Source: Setomelanomma holmii (Eukaryota > Ascomycota > Dothideomycetes > Pleosporales > Phaeosphaeriaceae). From it: a stretch of 64,000 nucleotides of DNA. Shown here piece after piece: positions 1 to 9,507 of the stretch. Numbering within the stretch: position 1 is the stretch's first letter; each line of letters starts with the position of its first letter. Under the pieces are notes generated by a model that was given only the letters and a program-made list of their open reading frames with translations, had not been told where the DNA came from and did no database searches. The stretch covers positions 228,550-292,549 of the forward strand of contig ML978189.1 in NCBI GenBank assembly GCA_010015745.1. Reading direction: 5' to 3'. The position numbers and the translations under genes are program-made.

Positions 1-965
1 AAGGTCAGATCGGCGAGGATATCCTTTTCTTGCTTCTCGGTGAAGTTCCAAAACACAGCGACACCATATGAGAATACGAACATCTCGCCAAACTGCATGG
101 CGTTTGGTGCGATGCGATTGTTCTCTGTCGAGTCGCGGCGATGGGGCGACAGATTGTGGAAGGCTTCTTGTTCATCTGGGTGCATGTCGTCGCCGTGCAC
201 AAAGTATGTCTCGTCGTCGCCAAAGTAACCTTCGTGATGGTCGCGCTGCTCGTTGCGCTCAATCTCTTCATCAAGCACAGTCTTTCCGCCTGGACTCTTC
301 AGTGCCGGGCTGCTTCGCACACGGTAGCCGTCGCTGCCTGGGAGAAGCGGAAGGTGGTAGACGGTGTACAGGCAGTCGTCGTACAGTTTCGTTCGCGCAT
401 TGTGCTGGTCTTTGACGAACTCGGCGGTGCTCTTCATCTTGTAGGCTTGTGCAGTGCAGTATGCTGTGACGCGCGACAGCTTGTCCGTCCTCCTAGCTTT
501 TGGCAACCGTTCCGCATAACTTTTGTCCTTCGGCCCACCTTTGGCTGTCCGCCTTGCTAACACGTCGTCTGTGGGAGGTCCTTCGTACTCGTCATCGTCA
601 AATTCTCCCTTCTCATCCTCGTCTTGGTCGGCGTCGGTCTCTGGAAGGAGGACAAGCTTTTCGCTGAGCTTGCTGGACCTCGTAGGCATGTGCGCTGGAA
701 TCAATCGGCCAGAGAGCTTTGGGTCGAGAGGATGCCGACCGCTTGGTGTGCGAGTGTGGTTCATGGGCCGTTGGCCAGGCGGGCCGCGTCGCTGCTGCGA
801 GGGAATGTCGGAAGCGTACTGGAGGATGTTGTCGACCGAGATGAGCTTTGCGGCAGGTCTCTGTCCGGTGGCCGTTCGCTGCAGAGCGCCTCTGGGGGGT
901 GCGTCTCGAGTGTCTGTCATCAGGACAGTGGGCCCGCGCTTGCTCTTTGCGGTCGGCGCGCTCAT
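1..965 (-). CDS. Rmd1/DUF155 family protein (Sad1-interacting factor-like), 3' end beyond window
   Basis: An open frame runs without a stop from the ATG at 965-963 to the window edge, about 321 codons, so the C-terminus is missing. The N-terminal ~90 residues are basic and disordered. Then come LIPAHMPTRSSKLSEKLVLLP, an acidic stretch, and a conserved block reading RVTAYCTAQAYK, DDCLYTVYHLPLLPGSDGYR, and near the edge NAMQFGEMFVFSYGVAVFWNF followed by TEKQEKDILADL. That order is the signature of the DUF155 family (yeast Rmd1/Rmd8, S. pombe Sif proteins, mitochondrial RMND1). Most fungal members end in a membrane segment, which would lie outside the window. Yeast RMD1 is linked to sporulation and S. 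pombe members were found through Sad1, but the biochemical role is not settled. The family call is firm; whether it is the cytosolic/vacuolar or the mitochondrial paralogue cannot be decided, although no clear presequence is seen. Confidence 0.88.
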   Translation of the reverse strand, partial: MSAPTAKSKRGPTVLMTDTRDAPPRGALQRTATGQRPAAKLISVDNILQYASDIPSQQRRGPPGQRPMNHTRTPSGRHPLDPKLSGRLIPAHMPTRSSKLSEKLVLLPETDADQDEDEKGEFDDDEYEGPPTDDVLARRTAKGGPKDKSYAERLPKARRTDKLSRVTAYCTAQAYKMKSTAEFVKDQHNARTKLYDDCLYTVYHLPLLPGSDGYRVRSSPALKSPGGKTVLDEEIERNEQRDHHEGYFGDDETYFVHGDDMHPDEQEAFHNLSPHRRDSTENNRIAPNAMQFGEMFVFSYGVAVFWNFTEKQEKDILADLT

Positions 966-1630
966 CTTGCTGCTCGTCTTGCGATGCCGGTACGTCGATG
1001 TCGGGGTGAGAATAGTACTCAAAGCAGTTGCGGGCAATGCTGCTAGCTAGCAATCGCCGGGAGGTAGCACTTGGGCTATGCAATGTTCAGGTGGCCGCCG
1101 ACAGACAGCTATGGTGGAATTGGCGCAATGCGATGCGTGAAAGGCTGCATTCGAGATTGGCAAGGTTCAGGCCTCGGTGCACGTCATTAGTACAAAGTTG
1201 GGAGCTCGGACCAGAAAGACGTGCAGCGACTCCACATGTCAACGGTCAGACAGCTCCACGGCTATATGTGAGATGGCTGGATTGTTCACGCACACCTATT
1301 CGCACGTGGCTCGCAATCAACTTCCTCTGTTGATCGATTGATGCTGTTCGACTCCAAGCGACCAACACTACTCTGGTTGCCCCCTTCCCTGCCGGAACAC
1401 CATGCTGAAGGACAATCATGCGATAACCAAAACTCCACCATTTCAAACAAAGAGAAGACGACCAGCTGTTGATCGCAGTGAGGCGAGGGGTATCATAGTG
1501 CTGCGCTCTCTCGTCCGCTCCCCCTCCTCCACTGCCGACGATTTGGTGAGCCGCAAGCCCAATGGAATCGCCGAATACCAAGTAAACATTATACATTCGA
1601 TGACTAAATGAAAGGTGCAGATGCATGCAC
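966..1630. other. intergenic, 5' region of the Rmd1-like gene
   Basis: No supported gene. Short open frames here lack a conserved pattern. The interval should hold the promoter of the minus-strand Rmd1-like gene and the 3' UTR of the Rax1-like gene. Confidence 0.5.
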
Positions 1631-2831
1631 TCATAGCCGTTTGCCTGGAACGAGAATGAAGATACAGCATATGGCCACGGTAAGGACCACAAACATGACC
1701 AGAACCGTAAGCGAGCGTCTGTTAAGTGTCTTGCGGACGAAGGATTCGCGGATCTTGTTGAAGTCGAAGAAAGTGTATTCGCTGTACCCGACCAGAGCAA
1801 TGATTGGGTCGAGCATGTATTGGTGGGTGAACAGCAGGTAGATGGCGATTGTAAAAGGTAAGATGAGCTGTAGCATGTAAGTCACTGCAGAAGGGGAAGC
1901 AGTCAAGAATTAAAACGTACCCAACACCTCGTGCTCCGTGACTTGTTGAGGAAAATGAGAATGAAAGCCGCCCAGATGGCAGCAAAGAAGCTGATCAATC
2001 CAATGATGAGTCGCAGTAGCATGCTCTGAGGAACAAGATTCCCCAGTCCCTTGTTTTGCAGAAACCCTGGGTAGGCGTCGCGTTCCATGGCCTGGAAGAC
2101 GTAGTCCTTTGCGGAGTCGAAGAGCTCAGGATCCGCGCGCTGTTCCGGACCTTCTATGGCCTCCTGCACCTCGGCCAAGATGCTTTGGGGAATAATGATC
2201 TCTCGTTCTGAGCCAGGAAGAAGGTATGTGTACAAGATCTTTTCGGCGGAGGCGCGCAAGTCTTCTCTTCGCGGCTGTGTGTTGTCGGCAGAAGAGTTTT
2301 GGCCAGGCGAGCTCGAGTCGTTGGGTGTCGCAAGCATCTGGAGACTTGGTCGCGGGAGATCACCACTTTGGTTGCTTCCCTGGCTGTTCTGAGGCGAGTG
2401 GTTACGGCTCCCACGGTCGGATCGCAGGAATGCCGAGAGGCGCTGGTCGGACATGTTGTCACCACCCTTCTCGTTCGACGGGCCTTCACCAGCATTGTCC
2501 AGAATATAGGACGATCGCTTAGATGCCTTCTCCGGGTCTGGTGTCTCCTCGATCATCGAGCGATGCAGGCGGCGGACGTACAGCCGACATAGCTGGAGGT
2601 GTTGTGAGACGTCGAGCCTGCCCCTCGTTAGCGGTGCCCGTTGCTATGTGACTACCGAGTGCCTCACCAAAAGTCAAGGTAATCTACTGATCGTTGCTGG
2701 TCGCGCATGTAGATGTAGAACGAGAACAAGTCCAGCGGTGCGACCGTCTTCCGGCTCAGCACTTCAAAGAGAGTCGGGAAGCGGTTGCGGTTCTGGACCT
2801 CATGGGCGTCCGGCGCAGGCAGGTGCGACAT
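1631..2831 (-). CDS. Rax1-like protein: RGS-type domain plus three membrane segments
   Basis: Three exons: 2831-2668, 2617-1921 and 1867-1631, giving 365 residues. Intron 1 (50 nt, GTGAGG..GGCAG, branch GCTAACG) restores the tryptophan of DYLDFW. Intron 2 (53 nt, GTACGT..CTACAG) joins RSTRCW to LILPFTI; an upstream acceptor would give an immediate stop. The start is at MSHLPAPDAHEVQNRNRFPTL. The RGS-like fold is split: FPTLFEVLSRKTVAPLDLFSF near residues 18-45, a low-complexity Ser/Asn insertion, then KILYTYLLPGSEREIIIP to AYPGFLQNKGLGNLVP around 180-255. Membrane helices follow at about 258-282, 289-316 and 340-360. Yeast Rax1 marks the distal pole for bud-site selection together with Rax2; filamentous homologues belong to the same RGS-TM class and act at cell ends and septa. 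The gene lies upstream of the Rmd1-like gene on the same strand. Confidence 0.85.
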
Positions 2832-3683
2832 CCTGGAGATGTGAACGGTGTGTTAGGATAGCGAGGGACGCGCGACGAGGTCGCAAACGTGCGAAGAATG
2901 ATGATTATCGATGGAAGTTGTGGCCAGGAGGGCGCGGAGCCGACGGCTTGTTTGCTGGTCGTAGGCCTGGCACTGCGGCGGCGAGCGAGCAAGCGAGCGA
3001 CGGAGGTCAGGAAAGGGTGTCTGAGGCGAGGAAAACTTCTTCTGCGATCGCCGCACGTCGTTTGGCGTGGTTACGCACTCCAATTGGGGTTGAATCGAGA
3101 GTGAGTTCGGGAAATTAGCAGTGAAGTCAACGTCGGCTTGGCGCTTCGACTGGTGGAGCGAGCGCGGGTGGCTTGGGCGGTCGCGCGCTGCGCGTTCTGG
3201 TGCCGATTGAGGGAGCTGACCGTTCACTAACAATGCCGAACAATGGAGATGAAGGGTGCGCGCGACAATCGACGTGAACGACGACTTGACACTCGGGGTG
3301 GCTGAAACAGACCTGGCAAGGTCGATGATGATGTTGGCAAAGCCGCGCTGAGACGCGAGGCACGACCAAATCATGTCACGTGTGGTACCTTGCATGGCAA
3401 CGGCAATCAACACTGAACCGGGTCTGCACGACAAGTGTATGACTGGGAGTCGACTCTCTGGGAATTTCGGCGTGCGCACGAATAGTCTGTGGAAGCGAGT
3501 AACGCTTCAGGCTTCCAATTTTCGGACGGCGCCTTGCTCAGGCAACAGCTTCACAGCCTCAGTGGCTCGTGTATAAGGGCCACTTGCCCAGCTCACTCAC
3601 TGCAGGATCTCATGTTTAGACCTTGCATCGCGCACCAAATTTCACGAAGTTTCAAAGCACAGCATATCCCACATTTTGCAGCT
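2832..3683. other. divergent promoter region between the Rax1-like and oxygenase genes
   Basis: No coding potential is accepted here apart from the possible N-terminal extension of the oxygenase from 3612. The interval separates two divergently transcribed genes and must hold both promoters. Overlapping short frames on the minus strand look like noise. Confidence 0.5.
3572..3577 (+). promoter_or_regulatory. TATA-like element upstream of the oxygenase gene
   Basis: TATAAG lies 40 nt before the in-frame ATG at 3612 and 112 nt before the ATG at 3684. The spacing would fit transcription starting near 3600, which would keep the 3612 start available. Weak evidence from sequence alone. Confidence 0.35.
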
Positions 3684-4484
3684 ATGGCTTCCACATATAA
3701 GTTACCGAAGGATTTCCTTCAAGGCCCTGCACCTAACCTGAAGAGGTCTTATGTAGACTTTGCCAAAGAGTGCATACCGGAATACGAAGGCCTATGGGCT
3801 GTCATACTCGACGGGGTGATGACTGAGGAAGAATGCACTCAATTGGTTGCGGCTGCTGAGGCAACCGCTGATGGCAAATGGGAAAGAGCACTGATCAACA
3901 TTGGAGGCGGAATGCAGGCAATGTATGAAGACACAAGAAAATGCGGACGAATCATTTGGGACGATCGAGACATCATGGCGAAGTTGTGGTCCAGGATAGA
4001 GGGAGCTGTGCCGGAGATCCATCGCTTGGAGAAGTGGCCGACCGTCACTGGCAATGGTCCAGCAAAACGGAACGAGGTGTGGAAGATGACGAGGCTGAAT
4101 GAGCGACAACGCTTCCTCAAATACGTAGGCGGAGAGTATTTCAAAGGTATGAAAGCCAATTGCAATAATGATGATTGCGCTGACAGTATAGCGCACTGTG
4201 ATGGTTCCTACGAAACCCCAGATGGCAAGGAACGCTCACACTTCACCCTGCACCTCTACCTCAACGACCCCGAGGGCAAGAACGGCCAGGAACAACTCAA
4301 AGGTGGCGCAACCACATTCTACTCCTGGAGCATGAAGGAGCGTATTGACGTAGTGCCGAAATGTGGTCGCGTCCTCCTTTTCCAGCACCGTGACCTCCTC
4401 CACTCGGGTGACGATGTTGTAAGCGGCACGAAGCTGACCATGCGGACTGATATCATGTATGCGAAGGAAGAGAGCGAGGTGTGA
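3684..4484 (+). CDS. 2-oxoglutarate/Fe(II) dioxygenase, prolyl-4-hydroxylase-like
   Basis: Predicted exons are 3684-4146 and 4192-4484, 251 residues. The 45-nt intron (GTATGA..GCTGAC..TATAG) contains no stop and keeps frame, so an unspliced reading also stays open. Splicing is favoured because it joins GGEYFK directly to AHCDGSYE, the usual spacing before the iron site in this family. Iron ligands are His and Asp of HCD and the distal His of DLLHSGDD; the 2-oxoglutarate-binding basic residue is probably Arg in KLTMRTDIMY. The central FTLHLYLND strand and GGATTFYS are typical of fungal P4H-type oxygenases. The substrate is not known: a protein prolyl residue or a small molecule are both possible. 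The start at MASTYKLP gives a cytosolic protein; an in-frame ATG at 3612 would add 24 residues without acidic residues that resemble a mitochondrial presequence. Confidence 0.85.
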   Translation: MASTYKLPKDFLQGPAPNLKRSYVDFAKECIPEYEGLWAVILDGVMTEEECTQLVAAAEATADGKWERALINIGGGMQAMYEDTRKCGRIIWDDRDIMAKLWSRIEGAVPEIHRLEKWPTVTGNGPAKRNEVWKMTRLNERQRFLKYVGGEYFKGMKANCNNDDCADSIAHCDGSYETPDGKERSHFTLHLYLNDPEGKNGQEQLKGGATTFYSWSMKERIDVVPKCGRVLLFQHRDLLHSGDDVVSGTKLTMRTDIMYAKEESEV

Positions 4485-5162
4485 AAACGGTACCGAGCGC
4501 CGAAGCGAAACGTCGTGGATGGGGCGTGGGCGTGGAGAACATTGTTCTTCATTAGTAGTATCCTTTGCTTCCAGTGCAGAGATGGGGGTAAAAGCGACTC
4601 ACATTGCAAAAGTATGAATGAACGGCCTGCCTCGCCAGAGTAATCAGAATCGAATGATACCCATCGCCCTTTCGCCGAAGCTACTTGGGGTCAAGTACGC
4701 CGCGTATTGTACTATAGTGTCACCGGTCACTCTTGCGAGCTCCCAACACACCATCTTCGCACCGACTCCCATAGGGACACCAGTCCACACACTCACCTTG
4801 CGGCGAGCGGCTTCTTAGGCCCTGAGCTTTCTGATGCCGAATGCAGACGTGAGTCACGCCAGGCCCTTACGGGCAGTACTACCCGAAGGTATGAAAGGTG
4901 AAGATTACTCCGAATTTCTCATTTGCGTGGCAGGACAACTGGGTGAGCAGTGTCTGTGTGTGTGCAAAGAAACGCAGCGTTGGAAAGGCAGGCCGTTGGA
5001 GAAAAAAAGTGGTTGCGGGGAACTTGTGGGTTTTGTAGCTGTGCGGCTCTGCGCTAGTGTCGGTCCCACCTCGGCCCGCAGCGCCGCAAGGCAAATCCGC
5101 TGCGGTAGCTCTTCAGGCTACGACACTTGAACGGAATATGAGGCCTACGGAAAGGGTACACT
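4485..5162. other. intergenic, no gene recognised
   Basis: No frame here shows conserved sequence or plausible splicing. Probably the oxygenase 3' UTR followed by unstructured intergenic DNA. Confidence 0.45.
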
Positions 5163-5741
5163 ATGAGCAGCCTCCCAACGGAGCTAGTATTCTATATCTT
5201 CGAACAGCTTCAGGAGCTGACTCAGACGTCGCAGACTTCGCTTGGAGATGGATCTGCAAGAATATGATCTGAAACGGGGCATCGTTCAATGGACTAGAAT
5301 TTTCAAGTGAGTAGGCCATTCCATAGACTTTTGGATTACATTAATTGGCCGACTGCGCCACGAGATTTTCGCAGTGCATATAGCGGGCTTTCTGAGCTGT
5401 TTGCGCCCGCTGATCCAACTCCAACTCCTGACACTCGATGACCATGGAAATACTGCGAGCATGAGCCCTTGTCATGCGCTGCCACTCACAGTAATAAACT
5501 TTCGCACCTTGTGCTTAGTGGCTCTGTTTCAGCAAGCAGAACTTCGTTATCTACAATTCGGCAATTGGTGATCCTCCAGCTGACATGCATGCGACATCTG
5601 GAGCTGTTCGTCGTACGACAGGAGAATGATGATTGGGTGATTGTGCTTTCTATGACATTACCTGGTAGGACTTCACCCATGAAGCCTGTCCTGAGTCAGA
5701 GAAAGACGCGACATACACCTTCTACCTCTCCTGTGGTGTAG
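5163..5741 (+). pseudogene. degenerate F-box gene fragment
   Basis: The ATG at 5163 opens with MSSLPTELVFYIFEQLQEL, a good F-box start (LPTEL..IFEQL), but the frame stops after 34 codons at about 5265. Further on, a GTGAGT donor near 5308 and a TTTTCGCAG acceptor near 5373 are followed by leucine-rich pieces in shifting frames, such as SHLVLSGS and STIRQLVILQLT at 5497-5590. I read this as the remains of an F-box/LRR-type gene broken by at least one frameshift. F-box proteins recruit substrates to SCF ubiquitin ligases; this copy should not be functional. A spliced functional gene with an unrecognised short exon is the alternative. Confidence 0.35.
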
Positions 5742-6126
5742 ATTAGTAGCTTCTGCGATATCTCTAGGCCTGTGTCTTAGGTCGCGATGGGTCTACGCAT
5801 AGATCCTGAAATCTACACGAGCGTGGTCCGCAGGCCAAGCAACTCGGCCATTGAAAGTCTTCGAGGCGACGAGACTGTGGATGGTCTGGACAAATTGTCT
5901 CAGATAGTACACGATATAAGTGCTTTGCACCCGCAGCTTCCCGTGGCGCCTTCCGCATTCACCGCAGTGGACCGTACGGCGGCAGTGGTTGCTTCTCATT
6001 ATAAATTTATGCCCACCTCCTCTTCACGTAACATCTTCCAGCTCAGGCCAACTTCAATAAGACATACAATCATCTTGAATCAACCGCGAACCGTACTGGT
6101 ACGAAATATCGCAGACGTATGTAACC
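5742..6126. other. intergenic before the RING gene
   Basis: No supported feature. A 174-codon plus-strand frame crosses this interval but shows no domain and overlaps the RING-coding frame, so it is not accepted. Confidence 0.4.
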
Positions 6127-6932
6127 ATGCTCGACGATCTCATCAGCATATCGAAACACACTTTCATCGAAACGCGTATCATCCCCGCCAACGACAACGA
6201 CACCTTCAACGACACCTTCAACGACAACAAGTGCACCTTCTGCTGGGGGCCGTACGACAAACAGCATCCAGCTGTTCGCATACTGCCCTGCAACCACATC
6301 TTTGGTCGTGACTGTTTGACCGAAATGATCAACGCTGGAAACGACAATTGCTACCCCATTTGTCGCGCCTCCCTCTTTCGACTGCCTCTATCCGTGGCTC
6401 TTGAGTGGCTCGTCTTGTCTGAGCTGCTGAGCTCCATTCATATGCTCCTAGCTTGGAAGCACAAGCTCGACGCCTTGAAGCTTGCAATGCTACAGAATCG
6501 GGACTGGAGTCGCGATCGCGACTGAAAGGCTTGATTGGCTGTCTCTGCGACTTCCGGCTGAATCACGGCCATAGGAACACATATTGTCTTGCGAACCTGA
6601 TTGTTAAAGCCCTCACCAATCTGCCTGCGAGGAACCCAGACCTCAACGTCAGAAACGCGACAGAGAGGTACGGAACTGTGCTGTTCATATTAAGGATTTT
6701 GGACTGGTACCGTGCAGTACCCAGCGTCGATGTGTACGTCCGTGAGATGATCTCACCCATCTTCTTGGTGATCGGCTTCACCTGGTCTGCTGTGCATGGC
6801 AAGCTCGCCAATCGTCGCGACCGGATCTTGTTCGCGTTCATCATTCTCACCTGCCCCCTACTTCAACTCATGGTCACCGATTGCTTGGTCGACAAGAATA
6901 TACTTCAGGGCGGCCAGACCGGCGAAACTTAG
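6127..6932 (+). CDS. RING-finger protein with C-terminal membrane segments, interrupted by a frameshift
   Basis: The first frame, ATG 6127 to the stop at 6525, carries a C3HC4-type RING: CTFC near residue 37, then LPCNHIFGRDC and CYPICR, i.e. C-x2-C ... C-x-H-x4-C ... C-x2-C. It is preceded by a short 4-residue repeat (DTFN DTFN). The second frame (6453-6932) continues with hydrophobic segments SPIFLVIGFTWSAV and LFAFIILTCPLLQLMV, which look like membrane helices. The frames differ by one base and overlap near 6480-6530, and I see no convincing GT..AG pair between them. The gene therefore looks like one membrane RING protein (probable E3 ubiquitin ligase) damaged by a 1-nt indel, or carrying a sequencing error. 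The last zinc pair has Tyr-Pro-Ile between cysteines rather than the usual Pro-x. Confidence 0.5.
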
Positions 6933-7614
6933 TGGACAGGCGGGGTAGTACAATATTAAGCATGGCAAAATACTAGCCATAGCAAAGGACGAGAGGGAAG
7001 AGCGATGACATTATCCACGATGCCTCTTTAGCGAATTTCCGGCCCATGAATTAGAAATGAACTTTCGGCGAACTGCAGGAGATATATTCTGCGCCTCTTC
7101 TATTTTCATCAAGAGAAGGCGGGTGGTCGTCTCTTATGCGGTGGACTTTCAAAGAACCCTTCTCGATCTTTACTGTTCTGTAAGCTATATCAGGCCTGTA
7201 GGATCACGGCGCGGGATGAGCCTTGCTTTAGCCGGACAGCTCCAAAATAGACCCTTCACCACTAGCGCGAGAGCTGCTCTTACACGCTGCCCAGCACTAC
7301 GTGTGAAGCGATATCATCTTACCGAAAACCACGTGCGAAGACAACTTATATTCACCCTGCCCTTACCAGAGCTCGGAACGTAACGCTACCCCCAATGTGC
7401 TTGTTGTTTTCGACGATGGAGCTTCCTTCATCTTCTTTCTCTCACTGTCCTTCCATTCTCAATGAACTTTTGTCATACAACCTTTGGACCTCCCTCGCAT
7501 GTTGGGACTCGCTAGCTTCTGCTACAAGCCATCACGAGACCCAACCAAGAGAACGCAGCATCCAAGTCTGAGGGCATACAGGCCACCAGAACCACGAATT
7601 CGCTATCATCAGTC
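6933..7614. other. intergenic, promoter region of the F-box gene
   Basis: A frame at 7057-7383 has no recognisable domain or start context and is not accepted. Nothing else is seen. Confidence 0.45.
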
Positions 7615-9072
7615 ATGGACCACGTCCCGCTGGAGATAGCGGTCATGATTTTTGACAACCTCTTGGAGTATGACCTGGTACCTCGCCCAAACTCGGAATT
7701 TACCGACCAACCAAATGACACGCTCGTGCCATTCGGTGAGAGAAAGGAAGACATGGTCCCAACCTGGGCCCTGTTCAGCGAAGAATCGCGCTCGACCATT
7801 GTCAACGCTCGACTGTCGTGTCGGAAGCTATACGCAGCTTCGTCGAAAACCTTCGCTACCCTTATCGGTCACCGACCTTTCCGCTTCACCAAAGTTGGTA
7901 CTGGAAATCTCCGAGCAATCGGCCGAGATGCAAGGCTCAGTCCATATCTTACGACGATGACGATCGGCTGCATGAATTTCGATGCTGCAGCCGAAACCCG
8001 TGCTATTCTGGACGAAGCTCTTGATGTAACGGTTTGGGCCTTGCCCAGACCCACTCTAGTACGAGTTGGGATAGCTCATGTATGGCAGTCTATATATGTA
8101 GCTCCGCCCACCTCAGGTAGTCAATTCAGCGCAGTCCTCCCCCTCCGTACCGTTACACTTGAGAATCTGAAGTCAAAGGACCGGATCAGGCTGTTGAAAA
8201 GTTACCATGCCTGCACCCGGTGGCTAGGCGACAACGGACCTCAATTTGCTGAGATACTTGTTCCTTTACTTCAAGCATTCCCTTTCCTCGAGTCTGTGCG
8301 TATAGACGAGAATGACCTCACTACGCACTTGGGGGGCTGGCTACAGAAGCGAGGCACGGATTTACTCCACCGTTGGTCGTATCTCTCTAAGAGTGACGAC
8401 GGTGAGGTGCGAGACTGCTTCCAGTATGGATATCCGTTCAATCTATACACATCTGTGGTTGAGCCATCAGCCATCCTGAGTGTACTCAAACAGGCAAACG
8501 TAGTCCTGAAGGATCTGAGGATTTCTGCTCGACTGATGCCACCATTCACCGCAAACGTACAATTTTCGGCCTTGCGCACGCTTCGCATACCACTCATCAC
8601 TCCGTTCTTTGGCCTGGATCTGACGAATGCTATTGCCGAACTCGCTGCTGAACTATCGATGGCATTCAGCATTGAAGACCTCGCACTGAACATTACATAT
8701 CACACGCAGCAAGATTCAACGAGCATTCTCGACGCTCTGACTGTCCAGCAAGATTTACGCCGTGTCAGTTTGACTGGGCAATGGGTGATACGAGAGCATG
8801 TGCTATTAGCTTTCATCAAGCGCCATGCTCATAGCCTTCAATGTCTCATTCTGGAAGGATCGGTCTTTCACGGAAATTGGCGGACAGTCCTTAGCACCCT
8901 TGCCGAGCTCACAAATGGAACTTTTCGATTCTTCCGCGCGCAGTGCGTGCTGACCGCACAGGGTATAGGTCAGCCGGCAGCTGGGCAAGAATCTTCCATT
9001 ACGGACGCTGATCTCGCTTCCTTCTCGTGCCCCGTCGAGTGGGTTTCACGCTTGAGAACAGCGCTGGTCTAG
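7615..9072 (+). CDS. F-box domain protein (Dothideomycete-type, LRR-like body)
   Basis: One uninterrupted exon of 485 residues from ATG 7615. The N-terminus MDHVPLEIAVMIFDNLLEYDL fits an F-box helix 1 (VPLEI..MIFDNLL). The loop to the next helix is long (about residues 22-60) before TIVNARLSCRKLYAAS, the usual L..sCr.l motif that closes the F-box. The rest is an alternation of hydrophobic strand/helix patterns (VRIDENDLTTHLGGW, TLRIPLITPFFGLDL, SLQCLILEGSVFHG) as in degenerate leucine-rich repeats of fungal F-box proteins. Likely role: substrate adaptor of an SCF ubiquitin ligase; the substrate cannot be inferred. The reading frame is intact, unlike most neighbours in this block. Confidence 0.7.
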   Translation: MDHVPLEIAVMIFDNLLEYDLVPRPNSEFTDQPNDTLVPFGERKEDMVPTWALFSEESRSTIVNARLSCRKLYAASSKTFATLIGHRPFRFTKVGTGNLRAIGRDARLSPYLTTMTIGCMNFDAAAETRAILDEALDVTVWALPRPTLVRVGIAHVWQSIYVAPPTSGSQFSAVLPLRTVTLENLKSKDRIRLLKSYHACTRWLGDNGPQFAEILVPLLQAFPFLESVRIDENDLTTHLGGWLQKRGTDLLHRWSYLSKSDDGEVRDCFQYGYPFNLYTSVVEPSAILSVLKQANVVLKDLRISARLMPPFTANVQFSALRTLRIPLITPFFGLDLTNAIAELAAELSMAFSIEDLALNITYHTQQDSTSILDALTVQQDLRRVSLTGQWVIREHVLLAFIKRHAHSLQCLILEGSVFHGNWRTVLSTLAELTNGTFRFFRAQCVLTAQGIGQPAAGQESSITDADLASFSCPVEWVSRLRTALV

Positions 9073-9507
9073 TTGTGATCACACGTGATGACTTTGAGGG
9101 CTTGCAATGCTCAGCGGAAATTTCATTCGAACATCGTCTCACATAGCAGCCTGTCTCTCACATATCATGAAAAGTTGCGGCTGTAATCCTATGGTCGATT
9201 AATTCATGCATGATTAGCGATGCTAACTTATAGGAACAAGCATGAATAACGTTGTGCATCTCTCCGCATCCGCCACAACGTCACCACCACTGAGCCAGAA
9301 CCTCAAATATAGCGCGACATCGACGCAGACCATGGGTACTCTCGGACGCAACCAGCGGGGTTGTGAGCTCATTGCGCATCATGGCTGCATCATATATGCA
9401 CTGCATGTTGCACGTCTTCTGGCACGTCGACTTAACGAGGACATGAATGCCGCCCCGGAAAGACACGCTCAATTGCGCGCAGAGAAGGGGTGCGAAACGG
9501 GCCCGTG
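9073..9507. other. intergenic, no gene recognised
   Basis: A frame at 9242-9508 lacks any domain. Probably the 3' UTR of the F-box gene and the promoter of the next gene. Confidence 0.45.
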
